Positions 22,168 to 32,934 of a stretch of DNA of 64,000 bases are shown here, piece by piece. Under the pieces are notes generated by a model, which saw nothing but the letters and a program-made list of their open reading frames with translations, searched no databases and had not been told where the DNA came from. The translations under genes were made by a program, and so were the position numbers. Origin of the DNA: Adiantum capillus-veneris (Eukaryota; Streptophyta; Polypodiopsida; Polypodiales; Pteridaceae); assembly GCA_014529385.2 (NCBI GenBank), contig CM043949.1, forward strand, positions 144,843,850 to 144,907,849, read 5' to 3'. Positions within the stretch are counted from its first letter, which is position 1, and each line of letters begins with the position of its first letter.

Positions 22168-22440
22168 GGGAGAGAATGGGGTCTAGGAGGGGCTCTTTAT
22201 TTTCCATGAGGTTATGGAGGTGATTAACATTCTGACAAATAGGTGTATGCCATGTGTTCAAGAATGGTGGGTGTGTAAAAGATATGTGAGAGTTGTCAAA
22301 GGATACCTTTTTCTCCCCGAAAAGGAGATGGATAATTTTATGATTTTGAGCCTTCCATAACTCCCACAGATGATCTCTGATTTGAGCGGAGATTATAAAT
22401 CCAAAATCTATGCATCAAGCTCTTTCTATAGATATGCTAC

Positions 22441-25023
22441 TGATAGCCGTTTTTCGGCTTTCCATAATTTCCATAGTAAGCTACCTCACCCTATCAAATC
22501 ACTCAAACATTTTGGTTCTACCTACCATTTCACTGTACATAGGCGTGTGTGAGTTAGAGGACTTTTCCTATATTTTTTAAAAAACCCTTAATTAGCTAGT
22601 CATTGGGCTAGTTGAGCCAAAAAAAAAAATTTACAAAAATTTATAACTATATTATGGCCCATTTGTGTGTAAATATTTCATTGTATATAGGGCGTAAATA
22701 AAAGGATTTTTCATCATTATTTTGGTATTTATTTAAATATTTCTACCCATGGTGTGTTATTTATGCTATGTACATTGACTCACCATTACCATATTTTTTC
22801 TTACCATTTTGAATACTCTTTATTCCATATACAATTAATTTCATGCAAGCTTCTCTTATTTTTGGTGTAACTCCATCCCAACAAAAATCCAAAAAAACTA
22901 GTTCTATTTATGTGTATATTTTTTCACTATTGTGATTTTTTCCTTCCTACATCTATTCTCTATTACTCTCATAAATTAGACCACAAAAAATATTCATCTT
23001 TTTATGGTAGACTTATAATGAGAGAGAATTATTTTGACCCCTTTATAATTTTTCCACCTATATTATTTATATTTGACATGTACATATTTTTTTAGGCGCC
23101 TCAATATTTGATTTTCTTAGTTGTACTATTCACTTATATCATGATCTCAATAATATCTTCAATTATAGACCTACCAAATAAGGTCAAGGGTATGTGGCAT
23201 GCATGCATGCACCATGGGGAGCTCACTCTTGGAGGTATTCGAAAGAATCATCCAAAGAAGGACCTCACAAGGACCTTGTGCAGTGGAAACAACAGTCAGT
23301 TTTGCCGAATTTTTAAGATCACATCCTCCCCGAATTTGAAAAGGTGAGACAAACAAAAGTTGTAGCTCATGAGCTGAACTTTCACCTCAAATTGTTTCAT
23401 ATTTTTTTTGAGCTACGAGCTGTGAGCTATGATTTTATTGGTGGACCCCAGTTTTCCCATGCTACGCAGCCACACTCCCTCTTCCACTTTATCATTTTCC
23501 TCTTTCACACACACTCCTCCCTCTCCTTCCCACTCCCATGTCCTAATTCATCCTCTTCACCATTGCCACATCTCTCACACCTCCATAGACTTCATCCTCC
23601 ATTTCTACACCCCATGTGTCCCCCTTTCTCTCTACATATATGTCCATATTACCATACTCTCTTCAGCTTTGTAAAGAACTTCAAAAAATCAACAAAAATC
23701 CAAGAATAACCTTTGCAGATGAAGGTTTTTATCATGAATTTTCCAAGGTTTGAAATAACATAGCTTCATCGACACGCACTGCTTGGCCATGCTAACTGCT
23801 TCTTCTTCCAGTGCTGTAAAGAGGTGAATGTCAACTTCTCCAAAGCTTCAACCTCTCTTTACAAGCTCATCCCTTCTCTAAATTTTCTCATCATATATCT
23901 CACCATTTGGTGAATGATTTTGTAAATATGTTTTAGTGATAATTACTAACTACTAACCACTAACCTTATTGTAAAATGCCCCCTCTACTAGAGTAGGCAC
24001 TCCCAAATTATTCACTCAATCCTCTCTCCTTTCATCCTCAATAATTCTCTTCCATTGAGCCCACATCCATGTGATTCAAAGGACAAGAGAGACCCACCGT
24101 CACTAAAAAAATAAAAATATGCATAATCTTTTATTCCGTCAAATAAACTTGATTAGGCCTAATCCAAATTGGGGCTTCTAAAACCTATAAATAGAACCCT
24201 TCTCTCCCTTGTAAATGATCACATGATCACACTACACCACACCATTCTCAACACATAACACACCACTCTTCAAGCTTAGTTGTGTAGAGTGTGTGCATTG
24301 TGAGTGCTCTATTCCATCACTACACATAGGTGCATGGAGAAGATTGATGTTAGTTATGCCATCTAGAGGAGTGGAGTGATACTATACTCTGCAATCACAC
24401 TTGTAGCCTACTCTTGTCCATAAATAAGATTCATAGTTTTGGGTGCAATTGTATGCTGCAACTACGACTCTTCTCTCCAAATTGACTTGATAAGTTGGCT
24501 CATCAGGTGGTTGAAGGTATATTGTCCTTGAAGTTTGTTGTGCCATTTCATGCTTGGTGGTTTGAGGGCTTGTTGAATTGTTTGCCTAAAAGGTAAATTG
24601 TAAGAGGGTGCTCGGTGAGAGGGCTCCTGTGACCCTAAGACAATTTGTGTATTGGCAACAAGGTCAAGTTTTGTGTTGTCCCCCTATTTCTCATCAAGCT
24701 TTGTGTGCATCTAGTCTTTAAGGCTAAGACTGAGTTGCTCAAGTTGATTTGTGCTCTTCACCTCTCTGTGGCGTGGTGAATATTTGTGTTTGGTGTGTGT
24801 GGCTATCTTGCATTCCCCTCTCTTTGTGCGTTTGAGTACAAGGAGATTTCACTTGCGTCCTAGTTCGCATCTACAACTAGGTGGTGCCCCTTTTTTTGTT
24901 TGGTTTCTGGATGTGGGGTGTTGTGTCTCTGATTGTGCTTACCCCAGCCCCAATTGAGCAGCACGGGAGCCTTGAAGGGTGTTTAGAGGCCGCTCTTCTT
25001 GTTGCCCGCCCCGGACCGCCTCA
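22441..25023 (+). repeat. A2 5' LTR (2,583 bp, full length)
   Basis: TGATAGCC...CCGCCTCA. Contains a TATA box TATAAATA at 24186-24193 and a conserved CATGCATGCATGCACC stretch at about 23200. Short frames such as 22910-23095 and 24751-24957 recur in all family-A LTRs only because the LTRs are homologous. Confidence 0.92.
24186..24193 (+). promoter_or_regulatory. TATA box of family-A LTR (A2 5' LTR)
   Basis: TATAAATA followed by 'gaacccttctctccc' and an A/C-rich stretch; conserved at 38452 and 46782. It is deleted in solo LTR A1 and in the A2 3' LTR. Confidence 0.7.
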
Positions 25024-25026
25024 AAT

Positions 25027-25043
25027 TGGTGCCCCCATGGAGG
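25027..25043 (+). other. Primer binding site of A2
   Basis: TGGTGCCCCCATGGAGG begins four bases after the LTR. It matches the A3 and B sites (TGGTGCCCCCACTGAGG) except around positions 12-13. The tRNA species is not recognised. Confidence 0.75.
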
Positions 25044-25087
25044 ACTGACTTTGTGCTTATTGTTATGGTATTGTATGAATGCTTGAA

Positions 25088-25130
25088 TTTTAGCATAATC
25101 AAGTAGATTATATGAATCATGAAAACTTGT
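25088..25130 (+). other. Leader motif shared by A2 and A3
   Basis: TTTAGCATAATCAAGTAG followed by a similar stretch up to 'ttgtgtga' is nearly identical to A3 39343-39391, although the flanking leaders differ. Candidate cis signal for RNA packaging or dimerisation (inference). Confidence 0.5.
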
Positions 25131-25337
25131 GTGACCGAGTTTAACTTCAAGGCAACAAAAATTGATCTAGAATATGGTTTGGATTAGCATAACATAAGAA
25201 AGGAAAAAAATATTTTCACATAAGAATCTAGAATTCATGTTGAAAGACCTTTCAAAACCTTTTTGTAGTTAGTTGATGTCATGAGAGAAAATGATTTTTT
25301 GGAACTAATCTTTGTGTGGTTTTAGCATTGAAAGACT

Positions 25338-26804
25338 ATGACACGCTATACCTTTGATGATATCCCAATCTTCTTTGGAAATCTAGAAGAAGATGTTGAT
25401 GATTTTCTTGCTGATTTTAGAATGGTTTGTCGTATCCTTGGTAAAAGGGATGACATTGAAAAAGGGGATTTTCTATTGCTATGCCTTAGAGGCAACGCTG
25501 AGCAATGGTTTTGGAGTATATCTTCTCAGATTGAAGATGGGTATATCCAAATTTCCAAAGCTTTGAAGACCAGATTCTCTAAATTTCCAACAACGGAGAA
25601 AGCATGGGCTTCATTAGGGAGACTTCAACAACATGGTGAAGACTACTATGCTTATGAGGATATTTTTTCTCGTCAATGGGGAAGATGTGGGTTTAGTTCT
25701 ACATTTCCAGATTATGTAAAAATGGAGCAATTTATTTCGGGTTTGTCTCCTTTCCTAAAGACTAAGGTTACTTGTAGTGGACCCTCTACCTTTGAAGAAG
25801 CGGTCGCTATTGCCCGAAGGAAGTTTCACAAGTACTTCTACATCAAAAATGGTTTCCATCATGCTGGAAGAACCAACCATCATGAAAGTTTTTCTATCAA
25901 GGAGTCATCTCCTTTGCCATACTTGTCTCCTTCTACTCCGACAAATGTTGAAGAAGTTACTTACATGCCAACTGATTATTCAAGTGCTAAAGTGTGTGGC
26001 CAAGATTCAAATGTGGAATCTCTTTCTTCTACCTTTATCAAAAGCATGCAAAAATCGACACAAGATATCTCAAATGGCATTGATGATTCAATAATGGATA
26101 CATCCAACCTTTTGACAGAGGATCAATTTCTAGTCCGAGCAGACGAAGCTTTTGTGCAACATGACTCTATGGAGAATGAAGACCTTGAAGGTAACCTTGA
26201 TCTTATGGAATGTTCTGAGAGTGTATCTTGTCTAAAAGAAGAGAGTGAAGAAGAAGATGAAATCATAGGTGGGGAGATCATGGACCACATTGATCATAAA
26301 GAGATGATTGTGTACATGGAATGCCAACTCCAAAACAAAGTAGAAGAGTGTGAGTTGAATCCATGTGAGCATAATCTTCAAGAAGTTTTTGAGGATGTTG
26401 AAAAGCATTGGTATGACTCATGTATATTAAGCATGGAGGAACCTATCATGCAAGAAGCCAAAGTTTTCACAAAATCAAATAGTAATCCATCAACCTTTGA
26501 GGTGGTACAATGTGGGGAGTTACAACCTTGCCAAAGGGGGGGCTTAGAAGGGGATGAAGAACATGGGAGAGTAGTAAAAAATAAAATCATAAAAGGAAAT
26601 TGTCAGAAGGGTATCATTCTCTCCAATGGTGTTTTAGTGGGTGGCTCTTCATTCATGGGACAATCTCTTAGCAAGAAAATCCAAACTTTTGAAGCCCCAA
26701 TCATCTTCACATTGGGTTTCACCTCTTCAAAGTCAACTTCTCCTCTCTTCACATATACCTTTCATCCGGGGCACCATGCCTTCTTAAGTGGAAGAGGACA
26801 TTAA
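25338..26804 (+). CDS. Gag-like protein of non-autonomous element A2 (488 aa)
   Basis: Intact ORF from ATG to TAA. Residues about 8-170 resemble a plant gypsy gag capsid domain: IPIFFGNLEEDVDDFLADF at the start, then LRGNAEQWFWS, then MEQFISGLSPFLKTKV. The C-terminal 300 residues are acidic (ESEEEDEIIGGE near 300) and carry no zinc knuckle, no protease and no other recognised domain. The ORF is uninterrupted in a window where nearly every other retrotransposon ORF is broken, which suggests recent activity or selection. It is not the same gag as in A3, although the LTRs are. Likely role: particle formation or binding of the element's own RNA (inference). Confidence 0.8.
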   Translation: MTRYTFDDIPIFFGNLEEDVDDFLADFRMVCRILGKRDDIEKGDFLLLCLRGNAEQWFWSISSQIEDGYIQISKALKTRFSKFPTTEKAWASLGRLQQHGEDYYAYEDIFSRQWGRCGFSSTFPDYVKMEQFISGLSPFLKTKVTCSGPSTFEEAVAIARRKFHKYFYIKNGFHHAGRTNHHESFSIKESSPLPYLSPSTPTNVEEVTYMPTDYSSAKVCGQDSNVESLSSTFIKSMQKSTQDISNGIDDSIMDTSNLLTEDQFLVRADEAFVQHDSMENEDLEGNLDLMECSESVSCLKEESEEEDEIIGGEIMDHIDHKEMIVYMECQLQNKVEECELNPCEHNLQEVFEDVEKHWYDSCILSMEEPIMQEAKVFTKSNSNPSTFEVVQCGELQPCQRGGLEGDEEHGRVVKNKIIKGNCQKGIILSNGVLVGGSSFMGQSLSKKIQTFEAPIIFTLGFTSSKSTSPLFTYTFHPGHHAFLSGRGH

Positions 26805-26807
26805 TAC

Positions 26808-27574
26808 TTGGTGATGAACGGATGTTTCCAAACCTTCTTCATTTGGTTCTTTGGTGTATGGAGGTCGCACATTGTGATGCTTCTGGTCTTCATCATAGAT
26901 GAAAAACTTGTTGATTGCTACATGTGGATATTTCATCAATCAGTACCAAAATCTATTCTATTCCAATGTGTTGGAAGCAATAGAAACCTTTGTCTATTAT
27001 CTACTTATATGGTAAACTATTTGCAATATCTTCCAATAGCAGTTGGAAGCATGGATCAAGCTTTCCTAAATCATGAAGGTCATAGAATTTTTGACTTGAT
27101 GAGCCTACCCAGGTTGAATGAATTTTATGAGCTACAGTTCAGGAAATTGCTCATACAAGCTCTTGAAGATCGTAGCAGATATATCAACTTTACACAGAAG
27201 GAAGAGCAACCAATCTTTTATATCACATTCATAGTGATAGATGCAATGATGGACAAAAATAAAATCTACAAGTTTCTTCAACTGAAACCAATAAGTGATT
27301 CCATACCATACATCTCTCTTTGGGAAAGATATTTCAAGATCTTTGATCTCGGGGGGTGCTTATGGAAACTTTCTGAATGGAGGAGGTTTACTCAGTCACT
27401 TCATTACATCCTGCTATTGGCTCTGAGAACCTTTCATATCACACAAGGTTTTTTATTCATACAAAAAAGGTTCTTCAAATATGAGAGCAAACAAAGACAG
27501 ATGTTACACAATCTACATGCTGTATGGTCGGATAAATGGTACATGAATGTACCATTATCTAAGGGGGAGGCTGA
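26808..27574 (+). CDS. Unrecognised ORF of element A2
   Basis: The open frame follows gag after one codon and runs in the same frame through the PPT into the 3' LTR (formal stop at 27686). The protein is rich in aromatic and hydrophobic residues (for example FFIWFFGVW near the start) and shows no RT, integrase or protease motif. It might be the remnant of a 3' reading frame, or gag readthrough. No homologue is known to me. Confidence 0.4.
27538..27553 (+). other. Pre-PPT palindrome of A2
   Basis: GGTACATGAATGTACC, a perfect 7-bp inverted repeat around GA, ends 8 bases before the PPT. A3 has the same sequence with one change at 45172-45187 in the same position, although the surrounding internal sequence is unrelated. 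Confidence 0.7.
27561..27570 (+). other. Polypurine tract of A2
   Basis: AAGGGGGAGG, four bases before the 3' LTR (TGATAGCC at 27575). Confidence 0.85.
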
Positions 27575-29330
27575 TGATAGCCATTTTTCGGCTTTCCATA
27601 ATTTCCATAGTAAGCTACCTCACCCTATCAAATCACTCAAACATTTTGGTTCTACCTACCATTTCACTGTACATAGGCGTGTGTGAGTTAGAGGACTTTC
27701 CCTATATTTTTTTAGAAACCATTAATTAGCTAGTCACTGGGCTAGTTGAGCCAAAAAAAATTAAGAAATACAAAATATAAGTATGTTATGGCCCATTTGT
27801 GTGTAAATATTTCATTGTATATAGGGCCTAAATAAAAGGACTTTTCATCATTATTTTGGTATTTATTTAAATATTTCTACCTATGGTGTGTTATTTATGA
27901 TATGGACATTCACTCACCATTACCATATTTTTTCTTACCATTTTGCATACTCTTTATTCCATATAAAAATAATTTCATGCAAGCTTCTCTTATTTTTGGT
28001 GTAACTCCATCCCAACAAAAATCCAAAAAACCTAGTTCTATTTATGTGTATATTTTTTCACTATTGTGATTTTTTCCTTCCTACATCTATTCTCTATTAC
28101 TCTCATAAATTAGACCACAAAAAATATTCATCTTTTAATGGCAGACTTATAATGAGAGAGATTTATTTTGACCCCTGTATATTTTTTCCACCTATATTAT
28201 TTATATTTGACATGTATATATTTTTTTAGACCCCTCAATATTTGATTTTCTTAGTTGTACTATTCACTTATATCATGATCTCAATAATATCTTCAATTAT
28301 AGACCTACCAAATAAGGTCAAGGGTATGTGGAATGCATGCATGCACCATGGGGAGCTCACTCTTGGAGGTATTCAAAAGAATCATCCAAAGAAGGACCTC
28401 ACAAGGACCTTGTGCAGTGGAAAAAACAGTCGGTTTTGCCGAATTTTTAAGATCACATGCTCCCCGAATTTGAAAAGGTGATACAAACAAAAGTTATAGC
28501 TCGTGAGCTGAACTTTCACCTCAAATGTTTTCATATTTTGTTTATCTACGAGTTGTGAGGTATGATTTTAGTGGTGGACCCCAGTTTGTCCATGCTATGC
28601 AGCCACACTCCCTCTTCCACTTTATCATTTTCCTCTTTCACACACACTCCTCCCTATCCTTCCCACTCCCAAACCTGCAACTCCCATGTTCTAATTCACC
28701 CTCTTCACCATACTCTACTCTTGTCCATAAATAAGATTCATAGTTTTGGGTGCAATTGTATGCTGCAACTACGACTCTTCGCTCCAAATTGACTTGATAA
28801 GTTGGCTCATCAGGTGGTTGAAGGTATATTGTCCTTGAAGTTTGTTGTGCCATTTCATGCTTGGTGGTTTGAGGGCTTGTTGAATTGTTTGCCTAAAAGG
28901 TAAATTGTAAGAGGGTGCTCGGTGAAAGGGCTCCCGTGACCCTAAGACAATTTGTGTATTGGCAACAAGGTCAAGTTTTGTGTTGTCCCCCTATTTCTCA
29001 TCAAGCTTTGTGTGCATCTAGTCTTTAAGGCTAAGACTGAGTTGCTCAAGTTGATTTGTGCTCTTCACCTCTCTTTGGCGTGGTGAATGTTTGTGTTTGG
29101 TGTGTGTGGCTATCTTACATTCCCCTCTCTTTGTGCGTTTGAGTACAAGGAGATTTCACGTGCGTCCTAGTTCGCATCTACAACTAGGTGGTGCCCCTTT
29201 TCTTGTTTGGTTTCTGGATGTGGGCTATTGTGTCTCTGATTTTGATTGCCCCAGCACCAATTGAGCAGCACGGGAGCCTCGAAGGGTGCTTAGAGGCCGC
29301 TCTTCTTGTTACCCGCCCCGGACCGGCTCA
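27575..29330 (+). repeat. A2 3' LTR (1,756 bp, internally deleted)
   Basis: Same ends as the 5' LTR, but about 830 bp including the promoter are missing. The junction is near 28710, where 'cttcaccat' runs directly into 'actctactcttgtcc'. The following flank is TSD CTAC and the MITE right half. Confidence 0.9.
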
Positions 29331-29515
29331 CTACATGATATGGTTTTACCCGCTAGATTTTAAATTTCATTTTGGGGGGGAATTTGAATTGAAATAAACT
29401 AGACGTTTTGCCTGTTTGAATGCAAAAGCTATCCTTTGATTGATTTCTTAGTACTAAAAGTTTGACTTCCTTAAATTTCCAAATAAAGAGGCCCTCCTAA
29501 ACCCCATTCTCTCCC

Positions 29516-30150
29516 TAATGTCTAGTTTATGTGATGTGGAGGAACCTCTGTCTTTTGATGAAGCACAAAATTCAAAAATTTGGATGGCTGTCATGCAATC
29601 AAAATATGATGCACTTATACAAAATGACACATGGAATTTATGTGATTTGCCTCCTGGCAAAAAGTTCATTGGAATAACGTGGGTTTACAAGTTGATAGTA
29701 AGTAAGATGGTTAGATTGATCGCTATAAGGAGCGACTTATTGCAAAAGATAATGCACAACAAAAAGGCATAGATTATGAAGATACTTTTTCTCCCACTTT
29801 TTATATGGCTACTATTTGTTTTCTATGTGCATTGGCAACTCATTTTGGATGGGATGTACATCAAGCAGACATTTTTACTGCTTTCTTGAATGGTGATATA
29901 TTTGAGAAAGTTTATGTAATGGAACCTTGCGATTTTGTCAAGAAAGGACAAGAAGATAAAATATGCATACATACGAAAGTTTTTTATGGATTGAAGCAAT
30001 CTCCTCATGCTTGGTGTGAGAAAGATGACACTCATTTGGTTAAAAGATGTTGTTGTAATAGTCCAAAAGAAAGAACTTTGTATGTAAATCGTGAGGGTGA
30101 TGTATTTCTCATTGTTGTTTTATATGTTGATGATTTACTAAATGCTTAGT
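29516..30150 (+). pseudogene. Ty1/copia element 'D', fragment 4: reverse transcriptase
   Basis: Copia RT recovered in two frames. 29518-29770 contains WMAVMQSKYDALIQNDTWNL and a segment like ITWVYKL. 29805-30149 contains WDVHQADIFTAFLNGDIFEKVYV, then YGLKQSPHAW and the catalytic LYVDDLL at about 30121. A frameshift separates them and the element ends soon after the YVDD motif. RNase H and the 3' LTR are missing, so the right end of D is truncated, next to the minus-strand pseudogene. Confidence 0.9.
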
Positions 30151-30199
30151 CCACTAATCTATCACGGGCCTATGATATCGTGAAACACTTGAACCATTT

Positions 30200-32768
30200 C
30201 CTAAATTTTGTCAAAACTTAATATAATTCTTCAACCATGAAATCACTTCTTCATGGGCCTTGACATACTCTACCATTGGTACCAAAGGTGGATCTCCATG
30301 TGGTAACATTGGATTTCCTTCTATGTGAGTTTTCCAAAGGCAAATACTTCCACTCCAATTTGATGCACCTACATGTGCCTTATATTGCATCATGGGTGTC
30401 TCATATTGCATAAAAAACCTAAATTGAAGAGGTTTGGAATGGACAACAAGTATGTATTGTCCATCACAAAGATAGCCATCACAATATTGCTTGAAATCAG
30501 GGACCTTTGTGAGCACAAATAAAGCTGGAGATGAAGATTAGCTATTCCATATTGTATCCATCAAATGAGGCAAGTATAAGTTTGTGTAACTCTCAACTTC
30601 TCTAAAAAATTACTAAACAATGCATTTATGTCCTCATGTGTATGCTCAACCATCAAAAATCCTAGTTGAATGGTTTTGAAAATGCCCCTTGCAACAAGCA
30701 TGGACAAATAGGCAAATAAGTATCGATTTTTGTTCTCCCCTGCACAATTATTTAATTGTAGTAACAAGTTCTCCAATAACTTGAAAAATGATGACTCCAA
30801 TTCCTCTTTTGTAGTTTTTGATGTCTACACAATGGGCTCTTTTTCGTTACTCAAGTTGTGGTAGTCCAAAGCATCCCTTGATTTCCAAGCATTTAGTAGT
30901 GAGATAAATCTCTTTGGTAGTCCATTGGTTGCTAGATCACCAAGAGGATGCTTATCTATCCTCTCTAGGTTATGTAAACAATTAGCAATTGATCCAATTG
31001 TAAGATTTGGATCAGCTAGCCACAAACCATTCACGACAAAGTGACCGTAATGACCTTCTCCATGTCCATGAGTGATCATACCTATCAATGCCACCTGCAA
31101 GTTGTATCCAGAGTCCACACCCTTAGGAACAATGCATAATCTAGGACTTGCAGTCTTCTTTTGATCCATCTTATCATGAATTATGCATACATACTTTTGT
31201 GGTTGAGTTTTTGAATATGTGCGCCATGCATAATAAAGGCTCTTGCAACTCTTTTGTTGTGCCATGTGAACTTCTCTCTCTCTGAAGAGAAGAGATCTCT
31301 CATAAAGAGAAGGTTTAGCTTCTAGCCTTGCCTTGATTGAAATGCAAATATTTCACTTAGAGAACTCACTTGCCTTTGTTAAAGGGACATGTGGATACTC
31401 TTTGTTCCACATCCTATAAAAACAAGACTGAGATAAATTCTTCTCATAACCCATTTGGTCAAGTGTCGTGTTGATTTTGCTTAAAATGTCAACCTATTTA
31501 TACATTGATGGAATCACTAATTGAGTGTCTCTTGAGCCATCTAGTAGTGTTCTACTTCTGTGTGGCATCTTCTCAGAGTTGTTATCCACAAACTCTTTTA
31601 GCAATGCTCTTGCTAAATTAGTATGTTGAAGTCCTCGTCTCAATGTGCATGTGTCACCATGCACATAATGGTGCAATCCATTTTCAAAATTTTTCCTTGT
31701 AGCGGTAAAATGATGTCTTTGGTATTCCATGTAGCTCATACCATGCTCTACAACAAACAATAGAGCCATTTATCTTGAATTGGTATCACATCTTTTCATC
31801 TTTCTGATAGCATATAGATAGGACATCATAAACATAATTAGTGCATGCTTTCTGAGACTCTCCCTAAAATTCTTGCCATAACCTTGTCACCATATCCCAA
31901 TCTTCAAACTCACAACATTTTTGTCCACAGCAATCAGTACATGAAACCCTTTGAATTGAAATTGACTCAGTTTTGCAAGATAAAAAGCAGAAGCTGCTAT
32001 TGATCCTGATAAAAGTATAGCACCGCTTTCTTAACGGTGTAGCAACGATACTCCCATCACCATATTTTCTAGCATTATCATCATTGGATACATCAGATTC
32101 TGCAATCTAGCATGCATCCCATTAATAGGAACAAAGCCTTGTAATGGGATCCCATCCAACATGGTTGTTTGCTTGTTGATGGCCAACTTTACCAAAGTGA
32201 TGCTAGCCACATTAGGCATGTTCTCACTAATTTCATTCTCCCTTTCAATACCCACACCCACAAAATCATCACCAAGTACATGGACGTTAACATAATCGTT
32301 TAAAAATACATATAAGATGGTCCCTTCATGTACAATCTACATCATAGTGTCATCCTTTAAAAGTACCCTTTGATTTCTCCAAGATTCTCGTATCAATGTT
32401 TCAATCTTTGGGATTGTTATAGGTATTGCATCTGTAAGTAGAGGATCAGGTTGATCCCCTTGTTCATCACCACTATAGCTTTCATTTGTGTCAATTGGAT
32501 TGTCAATTATCATGGAAAACTACAAAAGAAGCTTGGGCCATCGAATGACACTCCATAATGAGCTTTGGAGAGATGTAGTGTCCATTGTAGGAAAAGGGAT
32601 CACCACATCCTTAACCATTCCTCCACTAGTATAGATACATTTTCTTGCCCTATCTTTGTACCACCACATGTGGAATCTGGATCTATTCTACAAACACAAC
32701 CAATACCAACAATTTCATTATCAAGAATCAGATGTACTTTCTCCCCAGATTCAAAGTCCATCCTGTAA
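30200..32768 (-). pseudogene. DUF7869-type protein gene, broken
   Basis: Minus-strand pieces in order describe one gene. 32768-32560: GEKVHLILDNEIVG, then STCGGTKIG. 32261-32031: LQGFVPINGMHARLQNL. 31769-31494: RGLQHTNLARALLKEFVDNN and RDTQLVIPSMYK. 31265-30825: HDKMDQKKTASPRL, then THGHGEGHYGHF and IGSIANCLHNLE. 30800-30561: LNNCAGENKNRYLFAYL and VEHTHEDINALFS. 30516-30211: QYCDGYLCDGQ and VPMVEYVKAHEEV. The spaced Asp-rich motifs (HDKMD, NNCAGENKN, HTHEDIN) recall an RNase H-like fold, so it may be transposase-derived (inference). The family name is from memory. Multiple stops and frameshifts are present. Confidence 0.65.
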
Positions 32769-32934
32769 GTGAAAAAAATACGTTGTCAAGTTCATACTCA
32801 TAGGTTCTTCTCTTTGAGGAAAATATTATAATTTACATTATAAAAGACATGAGGATTATGAATGTTAATAGTCTAATGACTTTCAATTTGAGAAACCCCA
32901 ATGAAAGTGGATAAATAGTGACCCATTTACTATA
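32769..32934. other. Spacer with no recognised feature
   Basis: AT-rich sequence between the DUF7869-type pseudogene and the first satellite monomer. Confidence 0.5.

Larger units (their letters stand above)
22441..29330 (+). mobile_element. Non-autonomous family-A element 'A2' (LTR, gag only)
   Basis: 6.9-kb element with family-A LTRs (22441-25023 and 27575-29330) and TSD CTAC (22437-22440, 29331-29334). Its internal part of 2.55 kb holds a PBS, one gag-like ORF, one further ORF and a PPT. No protease, RT, RNase H or integrase is present. LTRs, PBS, leader motif (25088-25105), pre-PPT palindrome and PPT are shared with the autonomous element A3 at 36706, so A2 is likely mobilised in trans by A3-type proteins. 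It resembles TR-GAG elements known from plants. Confidence 0.88.
22168..29515. mobile_element. MITE 'E', copy 2, split by element A2
   Basis: Left half 22168-22440, right half 29335-29515, together about 454 bp, co-linear with the copy at 2303-2755. The ends are inverted repeats of about 35 bp (left GGGAGAGAATGGGGTCTAGG), flanked by TA on both sides (22166-22167, 29516-29517). Insertion of A2 duplicated CTAC. The uninterrupted copy 1 shows the empty site (around 2571). Confidence 0.85.
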
